Of a DNA stretch of 64,000 bases, positions 22,336 to 33,945 are shown piece by piece (position 1 is the first letter of the stretch; each line of letters begins with the position of its first letter). The stretch is from Sanderia malayensis (lineage: Eukaryota > Cnidaria > Scyphozoa > Semaeostomeae > Pelagiidae), in contig RQOL01000919.1 of the NCBI GenBank assembly GCA_013076295.1, positions 62,001 through 126,000 of the forward strand, read 5' to 3'. Under the pieces are notes generated by a model, which saw only the letters and a program-made list of their open reading frames with translations, did no database searches and was not told the DNA's origin. The position numbers were made by a program, and so were the translations under genes.

Positions 22336-24051
22336 TCAAAGTTTTGGTAAAATATATGTTACATAAAATGAAGTTAACTCGGGAAGCATTTTTGATCTCC
22401 ATAAATTGTCATCTTTATATATTCGTTCAACATGCAATTCCTTGTTCGTAAATACAACAAAGTCAATCCAATCAAGTCCAAGAATATTCAAAACGCCCTG
22501 GCATTGATAATAGTACATTTGGTGCTTCTTAAGTTTGCAACCACCATCTTCATTTCGCAAGAAAAATTTGGTGTCATTGCATGCTTCCTGAAAAGTCATG
22601 TCTTTCTTTGAGGAAGGGCATTTGACTTCAACACAGCCAACAGGGGTGTCATCTTTCATTACAATACCATCAGGACTGCACCCTAGCCAAGGCCATTGTG
22701 GACTGGCAACAAAGCCACATTTTTTCACCGACAAATCTTGTAAAGAATGCTCATATTCCTCAATGGCCACATCTTCGTGTTCGATTCCCCATTTCAAAGA
22801 GGAGGGCATGGATTTGTTCGAATAATTTGCTCTACTTGTTATGCTATTTACAATTGATGTTGGCGAAATATTTTTCCTTCTGTTTAAGACTTTTCCAAAA
22901 TCTGAAGCAGTAATGCGCTTTGATCTCTCTATGTACCAAGCTGATTCGGTATTTTGCTTGATGGTTGCACAGCAAACGTTGAATGATGATTCTCCAGAAA
23001 TGTCAACTTTATTAGTAACATTTTCTAGTATCTCATCATCGGCAATCAATAATTTCATGTCATCCTGGTCAGACGGAAGGTGAGTGTTGTACAGTGATAG
23101 AAGATGTGGAAATGAATTTGATTCTTCAATACCTTGCTTCTCAGCAACTGCAGTAACAGCAGCTTTGGAGCTTGATGTCTCAAAAAGTTTGCATGGCTGA
23201 AATTCATTTGATTCCAATGCCTCACAAAACAAGGATGCCTTCCCTGCCAATCTCAGTTTCTCGGTAAGAGATTGCAACTCATTGCTTGTGGTCTCCCGAG
23301 CAAATGGTGGAGTTGCACAAAAATCCATATTTCCTTGGACCAACGGTCTCTTTCGTTTCTTGCCTTCTTCAGACTTTTCAAAAACAAGACTTGAAAATTT
23401 GAAAGCATTATCTTCTGTTCTATTTGCACCTGATGGAACATGCCATTTCTGGCCTACTTGAGTACACGTCAAATCCCTGGGAATCCCCTTCATGTCCATG
23501 TTGACATAATCAAGGATGGTGTAAAGAAGCGCTGCCACGTGCTTGCAAAAGCCTCCTTGGCCCGCCTTGCAGTTACATTTTGCATAAACAACGTTTCCAT
23601 TGGCTTGCTCCAGGTGCACATACACGTTATATTGCACATTTTTCATTGATGCATGCACTTTGCTCTTGACAAGGAACAGCAAGCTGCCCCCCTTGACGTT
23701 AGGTTTTACAGAAACAGCTCGAACGTACCCTTCCTTCCAGAGTCTATATCCATGTTTTTTGTTTCGGAAAGCTCTTGGTGCAGGACCATCCTTGGGCATA
23801 GTAACTGAATCCATTATCAGTTTATTGTCAAGTTTTTCACTGGTAAAGTTTGGCAGCTGACTCAAACATCGCATCCAGCCATCCTTTTCTGTTTCCACCA
23901 CTTTCACTTCCACTTCGGGCCTATCATCCGAACTTGGCAATTTCTTGTTAAAATCTTTGTCGTTGCCTACTTCCAAAGCACTATTTCCCGGGCAAGAGTT
24001 TTGAATAAAACTAGGAATAGGCTGTTCATTAAATAAGCGTAAATTTTCCAT
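22336..24051 (-). CDS. SWIM zinc finger / YqaJ-type PD-(D/E)XK nuclease carried by the ISL2EU transposon
   Basis: Intact 571-residue frame starting at ATG 24051. The first 31 residues are identical to the N-terminus of the transposase because both start inside the TIR. Residues of about 160-185 form a SWIM finger (CNCKAGQGGFCKHVAALLY). The C-terminal half is a YqaJ/lambda-exonuclease-like fold with RITASDFGKVL, then GCSPDG (catalytic Asp) and CVEVKCPS (the ExK), then KHQMYYYQCQ. Family knowledge says YqaJ proteins are viral-type recombination exonucleases. Here it probably helps process transposon DNA ends or repair, an inference from its fixed pairing with the transposase. No stops or shifts are seen. 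Confidence 0.85.
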   Translation of the reverse strand: MENLRLFNEQPIPSFIQNSCPGNSALEVGNDKDFNKKLPSSDDRPEVEVKVVETEKDGWMRCLSQLPNFTSEKLDNKLIMDSVTMPKDGPAPRAFRNKKHGYRLWKEGYVRAVSVKPNVKGGSLLFLVKSKVHASMKNVQYNVYVHLEQANGNVVYAKCNCKAGQGGFCKHVAALLYTILDYVNMDMKGIPRDLTCTQVGQKWHVPSGANRTEDNAFKFSSLVFEKSEEGKKRKRPLVQGNMDFCATPPFARETTSNELQSLTEKLRLAGKASLFCEALESNEFQPCKLFETSSSKAAVTAVAEKQGIEESNSFPHLLSLYNTHLPSDQDDMKLLIADDEILENVTNKVDISGESSFNVCCATIKQNTESAWYIERSKRITASDFGKVLNRRKNISPTSIVNSITSRANYSNKSMPSSLKWGIEHEDVAIEEYEHSLQDLSVKKCGFVASPQWPWLGCSPDGIVMKDDTPVGCVEVKCPSSKKDMTFQEACNDTKFFLRNEDGGCKLKKHQMYYYQCQGVLNILGLDWIDFVVFTNKELHVERIYKDDNLWRSKMLPELTSFYVTYILPKL

Positions 24052-24215
24052 CGTTTGCAACTTTAATTCAACCAAAATAGACAAGCGAATACGAATCTAG
24101 ACGAATCTTCCATACGACCACAACAGAGAACTTTCAAAACAACAGAGACGCTTAAATACAACTACCACAATGCATTGCGCGCATCTACGCGCATGACGTA
24201 ATAAAGGGATCGGCC
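23951..24215 (-). repeat. ISL2EU right TIR (contains promoter and first codons of the nuclease)
   Basis: Inverted copy of 20221-20485 with about two mismatches (CGTCAT for CGTCAC, and GACAAAG for GACGAAG). It supplies the promoter region, start codon (24049-24051) and N-terminus of the YqaJ gene. Confidence 0.9.
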
Positions 24216-24217
24216 TA

Positions 24218-25751
24218 TTGAACAATAATATATTGTTTAAAAAGTATTAGTATTGTTAAACCAACAGTAAATATACAGCAAAATGAACATAACATAACAT
24301 TTTAAAGTTTATAATGTTTCTTTCTTATCTCCTATCTCTTTGAGCCCAACCAGTCTGTCACATGCTAATCTTCTCCTTCCCACCTTTAAAAGTCAGAAGG
24401 ACGAAGGGGAAATCCCTTTCCACGAGAATTTTCCCTCCTTTTTTATCATGTGACGCGCATAAACCAGTCACGGATGCGATGTAGTACAATAGAAATCCCG
24501 CCTCTAAATTTAGACTTTGTCTATTTTTAACTGGCCAAATTTTCTAAAGGCTATTATTATCTCATCTTATTTATCGCTGAGTAAGTATACCTACTTTCAA
24601 CATGTTTTAATTACTACAAGCTAGCCAGATAAACTTCTTTATCAAAATTTTAAATTTACAACTATTTTCATTTCTCTTTTGTCTCTACCCATAGATTTGA
24701 AAGACACAAGGCTAGGCGTGGTAAGAAACTTATTATTTCACTACAGTTTTCCTACCTCGCTGATCTATTTACCTCTTTAATTGTGTTTTTTTTTCTAAAT
24801 AACGGCCCGCCTAAATCTATTTTAAATCAACGGACACTTCTCTTTCACAAACTCATTTAGACAATAGACTTATATTTTTGTTTTTTTATTTCTCTCTTTC
24901 CAAATGAGCCTCTGTACAACAAACTATTTCCTAAATTTAGTGTTTCCTTCTTGGATAGTAAGTATAGTAACAACAATTTCTCAAATCGTGTTTCAACAAA
25001 TTATTAAAAACTGCTGCACTCAATTCAACCGGTCCATTTTTATTTACTCAGGCATTCTGAGCTTTGCCCATTATTCATTTCCTTTTACTACTTATATTTT
25101 AACCATGAATTTACTCTATTCCATTTTAGTGACTGTTTACCTAACAGAAACGACAACAACCTGTACTTAAAACTTAAAACCTGGACTTAAAACCTTGAAA
25201 TCTAAAAGGTCAAGACAGTTAAATGAAAAACTTTTACATTTTTTAAAATTTGAAAACATTCTCTTTTAAATGAGAGAGAATTTGCGTGGCTTTGAGTAAA
25301 AGAAATTATAATTATTCGCGTTTTAATTACTCAACTTCGATAAATTTTTCTGAACATTATTTAAGGGACTTCTTCGCAGTTTTCTTTTAATATTATTATA
25401 AAACAATATGATATAGTTTAAATTATGTTTCCGTTTGAAAATTTATGAAATTTGGAGTATATTTATGCTAAAGAATTTCGCTATTGAAACCCGTTTGGTA
25501 TTTTTATATTGTTATGTAAATTTTCTGGCTCAGGCCTAGGGCCACTTCTAGACGCCATTTTTTATCCGGTGGTGCAATACTTTTGCTCACTAAGTGTATA
25601 TGATATTTATTTCTTTGTGTTTCAGCTTTACACAAGGCTATAATTATCACCATTGTTGTTGCTATTAACACCATTGTCAACAAGCAATAACATTTACAAT
25701 AATTTTGCCTAATTGTATATCTCATACTTCATATTTCTCTTTCATACCACA
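24218..25751. other. AT-rich spacer, no supported gene
   Basis: Low-GC, pyrimidine-rich stretches (24880-25170). One open frame at 24904-25170 has no recognisable features. The 5' terminus of Helitron B should be near 25500-25740 but no confident TC start was found. Confidence 0.4.
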
Positions 25752-26408
25752 ATGTGCACCATGCCGCACAAGGCCAAGAGAAGTATAACCGGCACCAGGC
25801 GTAGAAATCAAGTGCGGGAGAATATGCAGCATCACAGACACATCCATCAACAGCTTCATCCTCAACAGACGGGAAATGCGGATAATCCACTTGCAGCAGT
25901 CAACGATCTTCATTAACTGCAGCTCGAAAACCGTCAGCTAGAAGCCCCTGAATATCAGCCATTTCCAGCACAGTATCCCCTTCCACAGATACAGCTGACG
26001 GAGATGGACATGGAACCAGAGCTTCCCATTCAGAACCAAGAGCTTCCCATTCAGAACCAAGAGCTTCAAGCAGCAGAACAGCCTGCAGACAATGAGATGC
26101 ACGACACAGTTCCAGTACCTGATGAAAATCAGATACCAGAACCAGTTGAACATCAGCAAATGCAAGTTGACAACCCTGTCCCCGAGAACAATGAAGCTGA
26201 AAACCTCATCCCCTTCTCCCCATTACCACACAACTTGAATAAAATGACCGGAACATGCATTCATTGTGGCGCAAAGTACTTCAAAGAAGAACTTAACTCC
26301 CGAAAACAATACAACAAGTGTTGCATGGGAGGTTTAATCACTCTGGATCTAATTCAACCACCTCCAAACAGTGTCATGCATTTATACAATAGTGATACTG
26401 CCGAATAA
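25752..26408 (+). pseudogene. Helitron B leader and CxxC finger
   Basis: One frame from ATG 25752 to 26408, broken only by TAA at 25914-25916. It is Gln/Glu/Pro-rich, with a near-perfect tandem duplication encoding ELPIQNQ twice (26022-26055). It ends with NKMTGTCIHCGAKYFKEELN and KCCMGG, the Helitron N-terminal finger. It corresponds to 14819-16245 of Helitron A. Confidence 0.75.
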
Positions 26409-26428
26409 AAATATTTCTTAAAGCACTT

Positions 26429-27300
26429 CCGCCAATACAACTCACTAATGACCATTGGAAGGCTAATATTGTACGTCATGCCAGAGCTGGACCACCAGTT
26501 ATCATAACTCACGGAAAAGCATATCACATGACAGGTAATTGAAACAATATGATTCCAGTCATTATCATTAAAACTTATTATTCGTTTATGCTGGCTACAG
26601 TTGAATTTCTATTTCCCTGACTTATGCGCTCGATCATTGACAGGTGTAACAGAAACAGAAAGATCCAGAAAATACGCAGAACTCTACATCATGGATATGC
26701 AACAAGCATTGCAGGAACGGCAAAACACTGCAAGAGAACAACGTCTTCATTTGGACATCGTTGCACTTCTCCAGAATGAATTAATGGCGGTCAATTGATT
26801 TGCACAACATTATCGAAGTATGGGTGAAATATTGGAGGAGCAGCGGCAGCAAGCTATCGCAAACAATCAGCCTGTTCCAACATTCAAAATGATCATAACA
26901 GGTCGCCCACAACAGGATCGCAGATACGATAATCCAACTGCCAGAGAAATTGCGGCTATATATACTGTACAAAATGGAGGTGCACCAAATCCTGATGACA
27001 GAGAATTGCAGATACAAACCAGAATTGCAGATAGAAAAAAACATTCATCCGTATCAGAAGGCCCATGATCGACCAGACATTGTCACAAGAGTATTTCAAC
27101 TCAAGCTCCAAGAACTACTCGAAGACATACTACACAACAATATTCTTGGACATGTCACTGCACATGTGTATGTCATAGAATTTCAAAAGAGAGGACTACC
27201 ACATGCACGTATGATCCTGTTGCTTTCTCAAGCTGACAAACCACGAACACCACAACATGTAATATTTACATACTCAGATATAGAGATTGTAATAATTCTT
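26429..27300 (+). pseudogene. Helitron B HUH domain with a lost histidine
   Basis: Broken pieces in several frames: FLKHFRQYNSLMT near 26430, ARAGPPVIITHGKAYHMTG, RKYAELYIMDMQQALQER (26670-26720), a stretch with the FKMIITGRPQQDRRYDNPTA region, then LKLQELLEDILHNNILGH. The HUH site reads KRGLPHARMILLL, with Arg (CGT, 27208-27210) where Helitron A has the second His. Without that ligand the metal site should fail, so the replicase would be inactive even apart from the frame breaks. Confidence 0.8.
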
Positions 27301-27380
27301 ACTCATATACATAATTATATTTATAACATCAAGAAATGCAGAGTATGTCATGATTGACATGTGCTACAACTATTCTGTAG

Positions 27381-28678
27381 GTGATCTCAATAACAGTAGC
27401 TAATTATCATGTACATTGTCAGGTTGATCAACTCATATCAGCAGAGATACCGGATCCACAGGATGCAAAATATCACAGGTTGGTCCTAAAGCACATGACA
27501 TATGGACCCTGTGGAGTTTTAAATCCTCATTGTGGGTGCATGGAAAATAACAAATGCAAAAAGCACTTTTCGAAAGAACAAGTTGCTGAAACTCAAATCA
27601 ATGTCAATGGCTACCCTCTCTATAGACGGTGCTGTCTTCATTCAGTCAATGTACATGATTGCGTTTTGGATGATACCTGGGTAGTGCCACACAACAGACA
27701 CCTACTCATCAAATATCAGTGTCATATCAACGTGGAAATATGCAGCACTGTAAAAAATGTCAAGTACATTTTCAAATATATCCACAAAGGATATGATATG
27801 GCACATGTTGAAATTCTTGAAGAAAATCAACAACAAGTACCTCAAGATATTGAACACGAGGAGGTGCGCCAATACATCAACGCAAGATATATTGGACCAC
27901 ATGAATCCGTCTATCGGCTTCTGCAGTTCCCCATGCACGACAAAAGCCACATAGTCAAACGGCTTTCTGTTCATCTACCATTTGAGCAACAAGTCATCTT
28001 TCATGACAATGATGACGAAGAAAGGCTCCAAAACATAGGCAACAGAACAACACTCACAGCATGGTTTCAGCTGAACCAGCAAGATCCAGCTGCATGTCAC
28101 TACCTCTATCATGAGGTACCAGAGCACTATCTCTTCCAGGAGCGTTCAAAAACATGGACACCCAGACAATGAAGAACTATGCCAATCATTGGTAGAGTAA
28201 CTCAAGTGCAGCGTAGACCTTGCGAGCAAACATTCGCATTAAGACTTTTGCTATTGCATAAACGAGGAGCTACTTCATTTGAAGATCTTCGTACAGTGGA
28301 AGGTAATCTATTTGACTCTTTCAAAGATGCAGCATTAGCTTTAGGGCTTTTAGAAGATGATGCCAAAATCGCACGCTATTTACACGGCGCAGTCATCTTT
28401 AATATGCCAGCACAACTCAGACAGTTGTTTGCCACATTGCTACTCTTTCAAACGCCTTCAGACATAAGAACACTCCTCGACACCTTCAAAGAAGCGATGA
28501 GTGAAGATTTTGTCAGACGTGATCAAGTCGACAATCCAGACATAACCTTTCAAGACAGACACATGTATCAATGTCTACTTGATATTGACAACAATTTGAA
28601 AGTGCATGGTTTGTCAATCACCAACTACTCTCCTCAGCTACCGGCCGACTTTGTCATTCCAGAAGAAAGTGATTTACA
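27381..28678 (+). pseudogene. Helitron B replicase tyrosine-motif region and linker
   Basis: One frame with a TGA at 28170-28172 where Helitron A has CGG (Arg). It reads LKHMTYGPCG, LDDTWVVPHNRHLL, VKYIFKYIHKGYD (both tyrosines kept), RPCEQTFALRLLLLHKRGAT, LEDDAKIARYLHGAVIFNM and PADFVIPEE, ending at a GT donor at 28679. It matches 13231-14093 plus 8360-8697 of Helitron A, and so shows what that copy looked like before the 4.5-kb insertion. Confidence 0.85.
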
Positions 28679-28760
28679 ACTTAACATGATGATATTTACT
28701 GTAATTACTTCCAATATATGCTTCTATTTATACCAAATTAACTATGGTTTATGTTTTCAG
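28679..28760 (+). other. Conserved Helitron intron (copy B)
   Basis: 82 bp from GTGATT to TTTTCAG, between VIPEE and EDHVDVENE. It is at the same codon position as the 8204-8359 intron of Helitron A. Read through, it would add an unconserved stretch and a frame clash. Confidence 0.7.
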
Positions 28761-30317
28761 AGGAGGATCACGTGGATGTTGAAAACGAAAGAGAGCAAGG
28801 AGAACAAATGCGCGCTGCATTGAATCCAGAAAAACAAGTGGTATACACAGCCATTATTCAAGCAATTGAGGTGCAATCAGAACAGAACTGCCACTTTCTG
28901 GACGGACCAGCCCGCACAGGGAAAACATTTCTCTACAACACGTTGGTTCGCAACCTCAATGCTTCTGGACACAAAGTTCAGTGTATGGCTTGGTCAGGAA
29001 TTGCAGCAACACTACTTATCAATGGCAGAACATCGCATTCACAATTCCAAATTCCAATATCATTGAAACTAGAATCAACCTGCAATGTCAAGAGACAGGG
29101 CCAAAGAGCACAGCTGTTGCGTGAGACAACCCTGTTCATATGGGATGAAGCTTCAATGATAACAGCATTGGCATTACAAGCAGTTGACAGACTGCTTCTG
29201 GATATCACACGAGTTGACAAGCCATTTAGTGGCAAATTCATGTTACTTGGTGGCGATTTCAGACAAGTTCTACCAGTTGTTCCCAAGTCAGGAAGAGAGC
29301 AACTTGTATCAGAGAGTTTTAAATCATATCAAATCAGTGATTTGTGGGCACAGTTTCAACAACATCGCCCGCACACAAACATGAGAGCTGTTGAAGATCA
29401 ATCGTACAGAGAATTCTCAGAATGGCTCCTAAGACTCGGTAACAAACAAGAGCCACATGATGCACTCGACAATATCACTTTGCCACACCAAATATGCTCA
29501 TCTTCGCGAGAAGAAATGCTGAACTTCATATATCCCCAGCCTAACACACCACAGTCCCACCTCATGGTGGATCCGGTAACCATGTTAGAACGTTGTTGTC
29601 TTACCCCAAAGAATGACTTTTGATAATGATGCTTTTGATAATTTGATAAGTGTGATAACAGAGGATCCAGATGAGGAGGCGGCATATCCAATTGAGTTTA
29701 TCAACAATCTAACTCCTAATGGATTGCTGTTACACCGACTTAGACTCAAGGTATAATCTTCCTATGTAATAACTACGTATACATGAAATGAAGTCCACAC
29801 TAATAGCACTTTTTTAAGCCTGATTATCCTTCATTATCGCAGTACTATAATGCAATACACATTGTTATTTGCAACTCTCTTTGTTTAAGGTTGGTGCAAC
29901 AATCATTCTTCTGAGGAATCTAAATCCAAAGAAAGGTCTTTGCAATTATTGTCCACCACAAGATTTATTGTACACCATCTCTGACGTAACGTCATCATAG
30001 CAGAGATCATCACGAGGGAACACAGAGACCAGTAGGTCATGATTCCCAGAATAACATTGTCAACACAAGACACTGAAATGCCGTTCAACATCAAGTGACA
30101 AGAATTTCCAGCCAGACTAGCATACTGCCTTACTATCAACAAGGCACAGGGACAATCTCTCAGGTATGTTGGTTTGTATTTACCTGAGCCCGTGTTCACA
30201 CATGGTCAGTTATATGTGGCCATGTCCAGAGCAACATCATTTGACGGGCTTAAAGTATTCCTCCCAGAGGAAACACACATGAAGACAAAAAATATTGTCT
30301 TCCAAGAAGTCCTGTAA
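28761..30317 (+). pseudogene. Helitron B PIF1-like helicase, broken
   Basis: Walker A is GPARTGKT (Gly to Arg in the loop compared with GPAGTGKT in copy A). Then come FIWDEASM, GGDFRQVLPVV and HTNMRAVEDQSYREFSEWLL. The first frame stops at 29623 after CCLTPKNDF, where about 50 bases present in Helitron A are missing. Homology resumes at ITEDPDEEAAYPIEF (29650) and VGATIILLRNLNPKKG (29893). It ends [30 protein letters not shown] and QEVL at 30317. The Walker A change, the deletion and frame breaks all point to a dead helicase. Confidence 0.85.
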
Positions 30318-32380
30318 ATGTCTTCACAAACTTCTGAGCATAAATCACGTTGCTCTCAAAGGCGTCTACCAAAATATACTTACACCAAACACGAGGGCTC
30401 AGATTGTGGTTCTACCGGATCGGCTTTGTTGCACTTTATAGTGTGATGAACATTCATTCCTGGTTTGCCATGCCACTCCAGTTAATAAGATCCACCAAGA
30501 ACGATCCAGACACTTTCACAACACTCCAGTGTCTGGGGGTGTTTATCAACAACAACACGATCTGGGTCCTGCGTAGTGCCTGTATCAAAAGAGATATGCT
30601 TTGCCATTCCCTCAGATATTGCCTATGGGAGTATGGCTTTCCTTTTCTCTGTGAAAACTGCAATCTGTCTATTGAAAATAGTTTTTTCGGATCAGAAAAT
30701 GCATACAACAATAAGATTATCCCTCTCTCACGCCAATAACTAATGGTAACTAATGTACTTATGAAATTTAATTCTTGAATATGTAGTATTATATATTCCA
30801 AATTAAAATTGCAGTTTTCATGAACACCAAGGAAACCTCGAACAAAGGTTACCCCTTGAAGTTGGTGTTCGAGCCTTAAACTAATGTAACCGGCAATCTT
30901 CTTTTTTACTATGACCAAACTTAATGGTGAGAACGCACGAAGCATCGAGAGAACAGACATCTGTCGTTGATTTGTGCCACACGAGTGTGAATTTGATATT
31001 GAACAATGCTGTCAACATCGCTGGACACTCCACATGATGAATGAAGACATTAATACAATCTACATACGGGACCAATTATCTCTCATTCATCTTCACCATC
31101 CATTGATAACTGTCAAGACTAATAATTAACTGGTTACTATTTTTTACTAATGTAACTTTTTTACATATATAAAAAAATTGCAGGATTAATCTACTTTCTG
31201 TTAGTATCTAATAACTTTCAGCAATGTTAATTTTTAATGAGATGCATTTCTGTAGTTTATCTTAACCAATAATAGAAGTTTATCTCACATTGAAACGAGG
31301 CCATTGTATCACATTGAAAAGACTTTGGCCTCAATTCCATCAATGGCACCGCTAACTTTTGAAATGCCATGAAACAGCTTAACTTTGGCATCACAAAAAA
31401 TTATCAAGAGGACAATTTTATGTTTGAAAACTATCTCCAGATTTACAGAGAGCATTTTCAATGTGTCTTACAGGTAGGTGAATACATTTAGATCTTATAT
31501 TTAACCATTTGCAATGCAATCACCAGCTTAATAATTGTTAGGCCATCCAAACTTCACTGATTGCCCCGACACACAACACAACAGTTTCTTCGGTTAGGCC
31601 ATGCAAACCTCAACAATTGTTTTACAATTTTACAGTTTCGCTGATTCAAAAATAAATTTCTGGTGCCCTGACTATATGTGCCTACGAGTGCCAGCTTGGA
31701 CTCAAAATAATTCTTCCAGTACTTGCCACTTTATGGATAAAAAATGCTGAAGTGCTGAACCAAAACTGTCAATGTCACTAATGTTTGCTATTCACACCAT
31801 GCAATTTTCAAATGACTTAAGCAAGCATTTACTACAACATATATGAAAAGTAAATGGAATCCTTAAAAAACTCATGGAAAGAGAATTCTGCCTAGGTAAG
31901 TTTCAATCACATTTTCATTTCACTAGCCTTTTGTGACAGGCTATTGCCTCATAATAATTAACTGAAATGGGAAACTGCTAAAATGACAATGTATTACCTA
32001 CATCATTTTGATTCAAATGAAATTCTTGCCCAATATCAAACCTCATCTGTTATGACCTATGTATATTGGTAAAATTTAAGTTAACTTCGATTTACATTAA
32101 TTAGCTTTTCACTGACCTTACACCAAAAGTATTGTGCTTTCAGAGGTCTATTGCCAATATATGATCCATGTTAGCCTGCCCACCAATACGAGGCTACATT
32201 TCTCAAAACGAGGCTAATCTGTCAATCTCTATTTATACACCCCCGAAAGTGTGCTGTACTATTGGAAGCATAAGCGAAAGCAAATAGAACACACGCATGC
32301 GTACCAACCAGTTAACTAATCTCAACAACATATTATCAGGCGAGCGCAGCAAACCAATCAATTAGACGGGGCATGAGCGC
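30318..32380. other. Helitron B 3' non-coding tail and AT-rich sequence
   Basis: 30330-31075 is similar in nucleotide sequence to the reverse complement of 5933-6540 of Helitron A, including GATATTGCCTATGGGA and CGAACAAAGGTTAC. It may be a 3' UTR or a decayed extra gene; no domain is recognisable. 31100-32160 is AT-rich without signals. Confidence 0.5.
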
Positions 32381-32584
32381 AAGCGAATGCAGCTCGCGCC
32401 ATACAATCACCCGTTGTTGATAAAACACTCTTAGGCGAGCAGAGCGAGCCAATCTAATAGATGGGCATGAGCGTGCGAAGCGAATGCGCGGGATCGAATG
32501 CAGCGCGCGAAGCGCGCCAACCAGATTAAGCTTTTTTTACTTGACAGGTTGGGGCGAACGAGCGAAGCGAGTGATGACCCCTAG
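32330..32584 (+). repeat. GC-rich Helitron-like 3' terminal region ending CTAG
   Basis: Repeats of GAGCGAAGCGAGTG/GCGAGCGCAGC/GAGCGCAAGCGAATGC type make a strongly self-complementary CpG-rich block in an AT-rich setting. It ends in GACCCCTAG followed by T. This is the usual form of a Helitron 3' end. Confidence 0.55.
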
Positions 32585-33700
32585 TTATCTTATAACCTAA
32601 ATCACTCTTTCTATTGTGTTCTTTAACAACTAAAAGGAAAAGTTGTGATAATGTATAAAATGGAAAAGTTAATCATCCATTTCATGTTCGCAAAGAAAAA
32701 TCTATAAACTTACATTATCTATAAACTAACATGTATAAACTATCATGTTTGTAAAGGCTAGATTTTATTTGCATGGTGCAGTAAGTTTCCTTTGTATTCA
32801 TAAGAAATTGTTGCAATTGTTACTGCCACTTTAAATATAGTAGCTAAGCTTCAGATTTGGGATATGAATGTTCATTACAGGGTGAGGCATTTAAAAATTG
32901 CGTGCCTCGTTGTTGTTATTATTATTATTATTATGATTCATTGGACGGAGAGGCAATTGAAAACAACAACAGCAAGAGCATGTAGTTGGAACCGAAGAAG
33001 AGAAAAAAAACGTTTTTCGTTGACGATGGAGAGAAGAGTTGTTGTGGAGGGGAATCTTTAGGCATAAAAAGAAATAATTTGGTGGACTTTATTATGCATG
33101 ATATCTAGAAATATATCATTTCCCACCATGGCGTTGTGGGGATTTTGATGGCGACGGTGTATTGGACGGAGGTTGTTGAGCACAACAACAGCAAAAACAT
33201 ATTCCATCACGGACACATGGAGAATGAAGTACTACATTGATTTTGTGTCAGCTGTTATATTTTCAGAAATATCGCGGTTGGTAAAAATACCAATAATAGG
33301 AGTAGACCATGGAAGGTTAACCAAAGGTAAGAAGGTAATCATGGTGGTTGTTTGATGGGGTGAATACAGAGGTGGAGGTAATGAATGATTTGCAGTTACA
33401 ATAAATTACTTACATTTACAGACTTCCAGGCCACATGAAAAGAAATGAGCCAACATGCTATAAACTATATTACATGATTTCTTCTTGTTTTTTCAGGTGC
33501 CCAGACATAAAGTGAATGTTTGTGGTCATTCCTTGTGAACATTACTATAGTCAGGTGAGTTCATTTTAAGATTTGTTAATGTTCATATGAAGATCATTTG
33601 TTCACAAAGAACGACAGTGTCTGTTTTGCAGTGATCTTTTTTGAAGAATTACAAAAGCTAGAAATAGAAACATTACATCTTAACATTAACATGCTTACTA
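32585..33700. other. No supported gene
   Basis: AT-rich sequence with a short TTATTATTATTATTA run near 32917. Two similar passages, each with ATTGGACGGAGA/G and CAACAACAGCAA (32938-32975 and 33161-33197), suggest a degenerate local duplication. Short open frames here show no motif. Confidence 0.4.
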
Positions 33701-33759
33701 TAGATACTATACGCAAATATATACATCAGTATATACCCTATATACTACATATAAATACT

Positions 33760-33945
33760 ATGCATACCTACATGCATACCCTATATACATACCCTATATA
33801 AATAGTATAAATACATACATACATACCCTACATACATACATACATACATACATACCCTACATACAAACCCTACATACATACATACATACATACATACATA
33901 ACCTACATACATACCCTACAATACATACATACATACATACTATGA
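33760..33945 (+). repeat. CATA microsatellite
   Basis: Runs of CATACATACATA broken by CCCTACATACA variants, about 190 bp. Confidence 0.9.

Larger units (their letters stand above)
20221..24215. mobile_element. ISL2EU-type DNA transposon, nearly intact, 3995 bp, TA-flanked
   Basis: Bounded by 265-bp terminal inverted repeats starting GGCCGATCCCTTTATTACGTCA and flanked by TA at 20219-20220 and 24216-24217. It encodes two convergent genes, a THAP-domain DDE transposase on plus and a SWIM-YqaJ nuclease on minus. A THAP/DDE transposase paired with a YqaJ-like nuclease and a 2-bp target duplication is what I recall for the ISL2EU superfamily; the name is from memory. The two TIRs differ at about two positions, so insertion or last activity looks recent. 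The only lesion seen is one stop codon in the transposase. Confidence 0.8.
25752..32584 (+). mobile_element. Helitron B (decayed, plus strand) with candidate CTAG 3' terminus
   Basis: Same gene order as Helitron A in the opposite orientation: Gln-rich leader and CxxC finger, HUH domain, tyrosine motif, linker, a short intron, then PIF1 helicase ending at 30317. A tail similar to that of Helitron A follows (30330-31075). At 32554-32584 the sequence GGGGCGAACGAGCGAAG...GACCCCTAG then T fits a Helitron 3' end: a GC-rich hairpin-prone tail, then CTAG, inserted before T. The stretch 31076-32380 is AT-rich and could contain other repeats, so assigning the end to this copy is inference. Confidence 0.65.
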
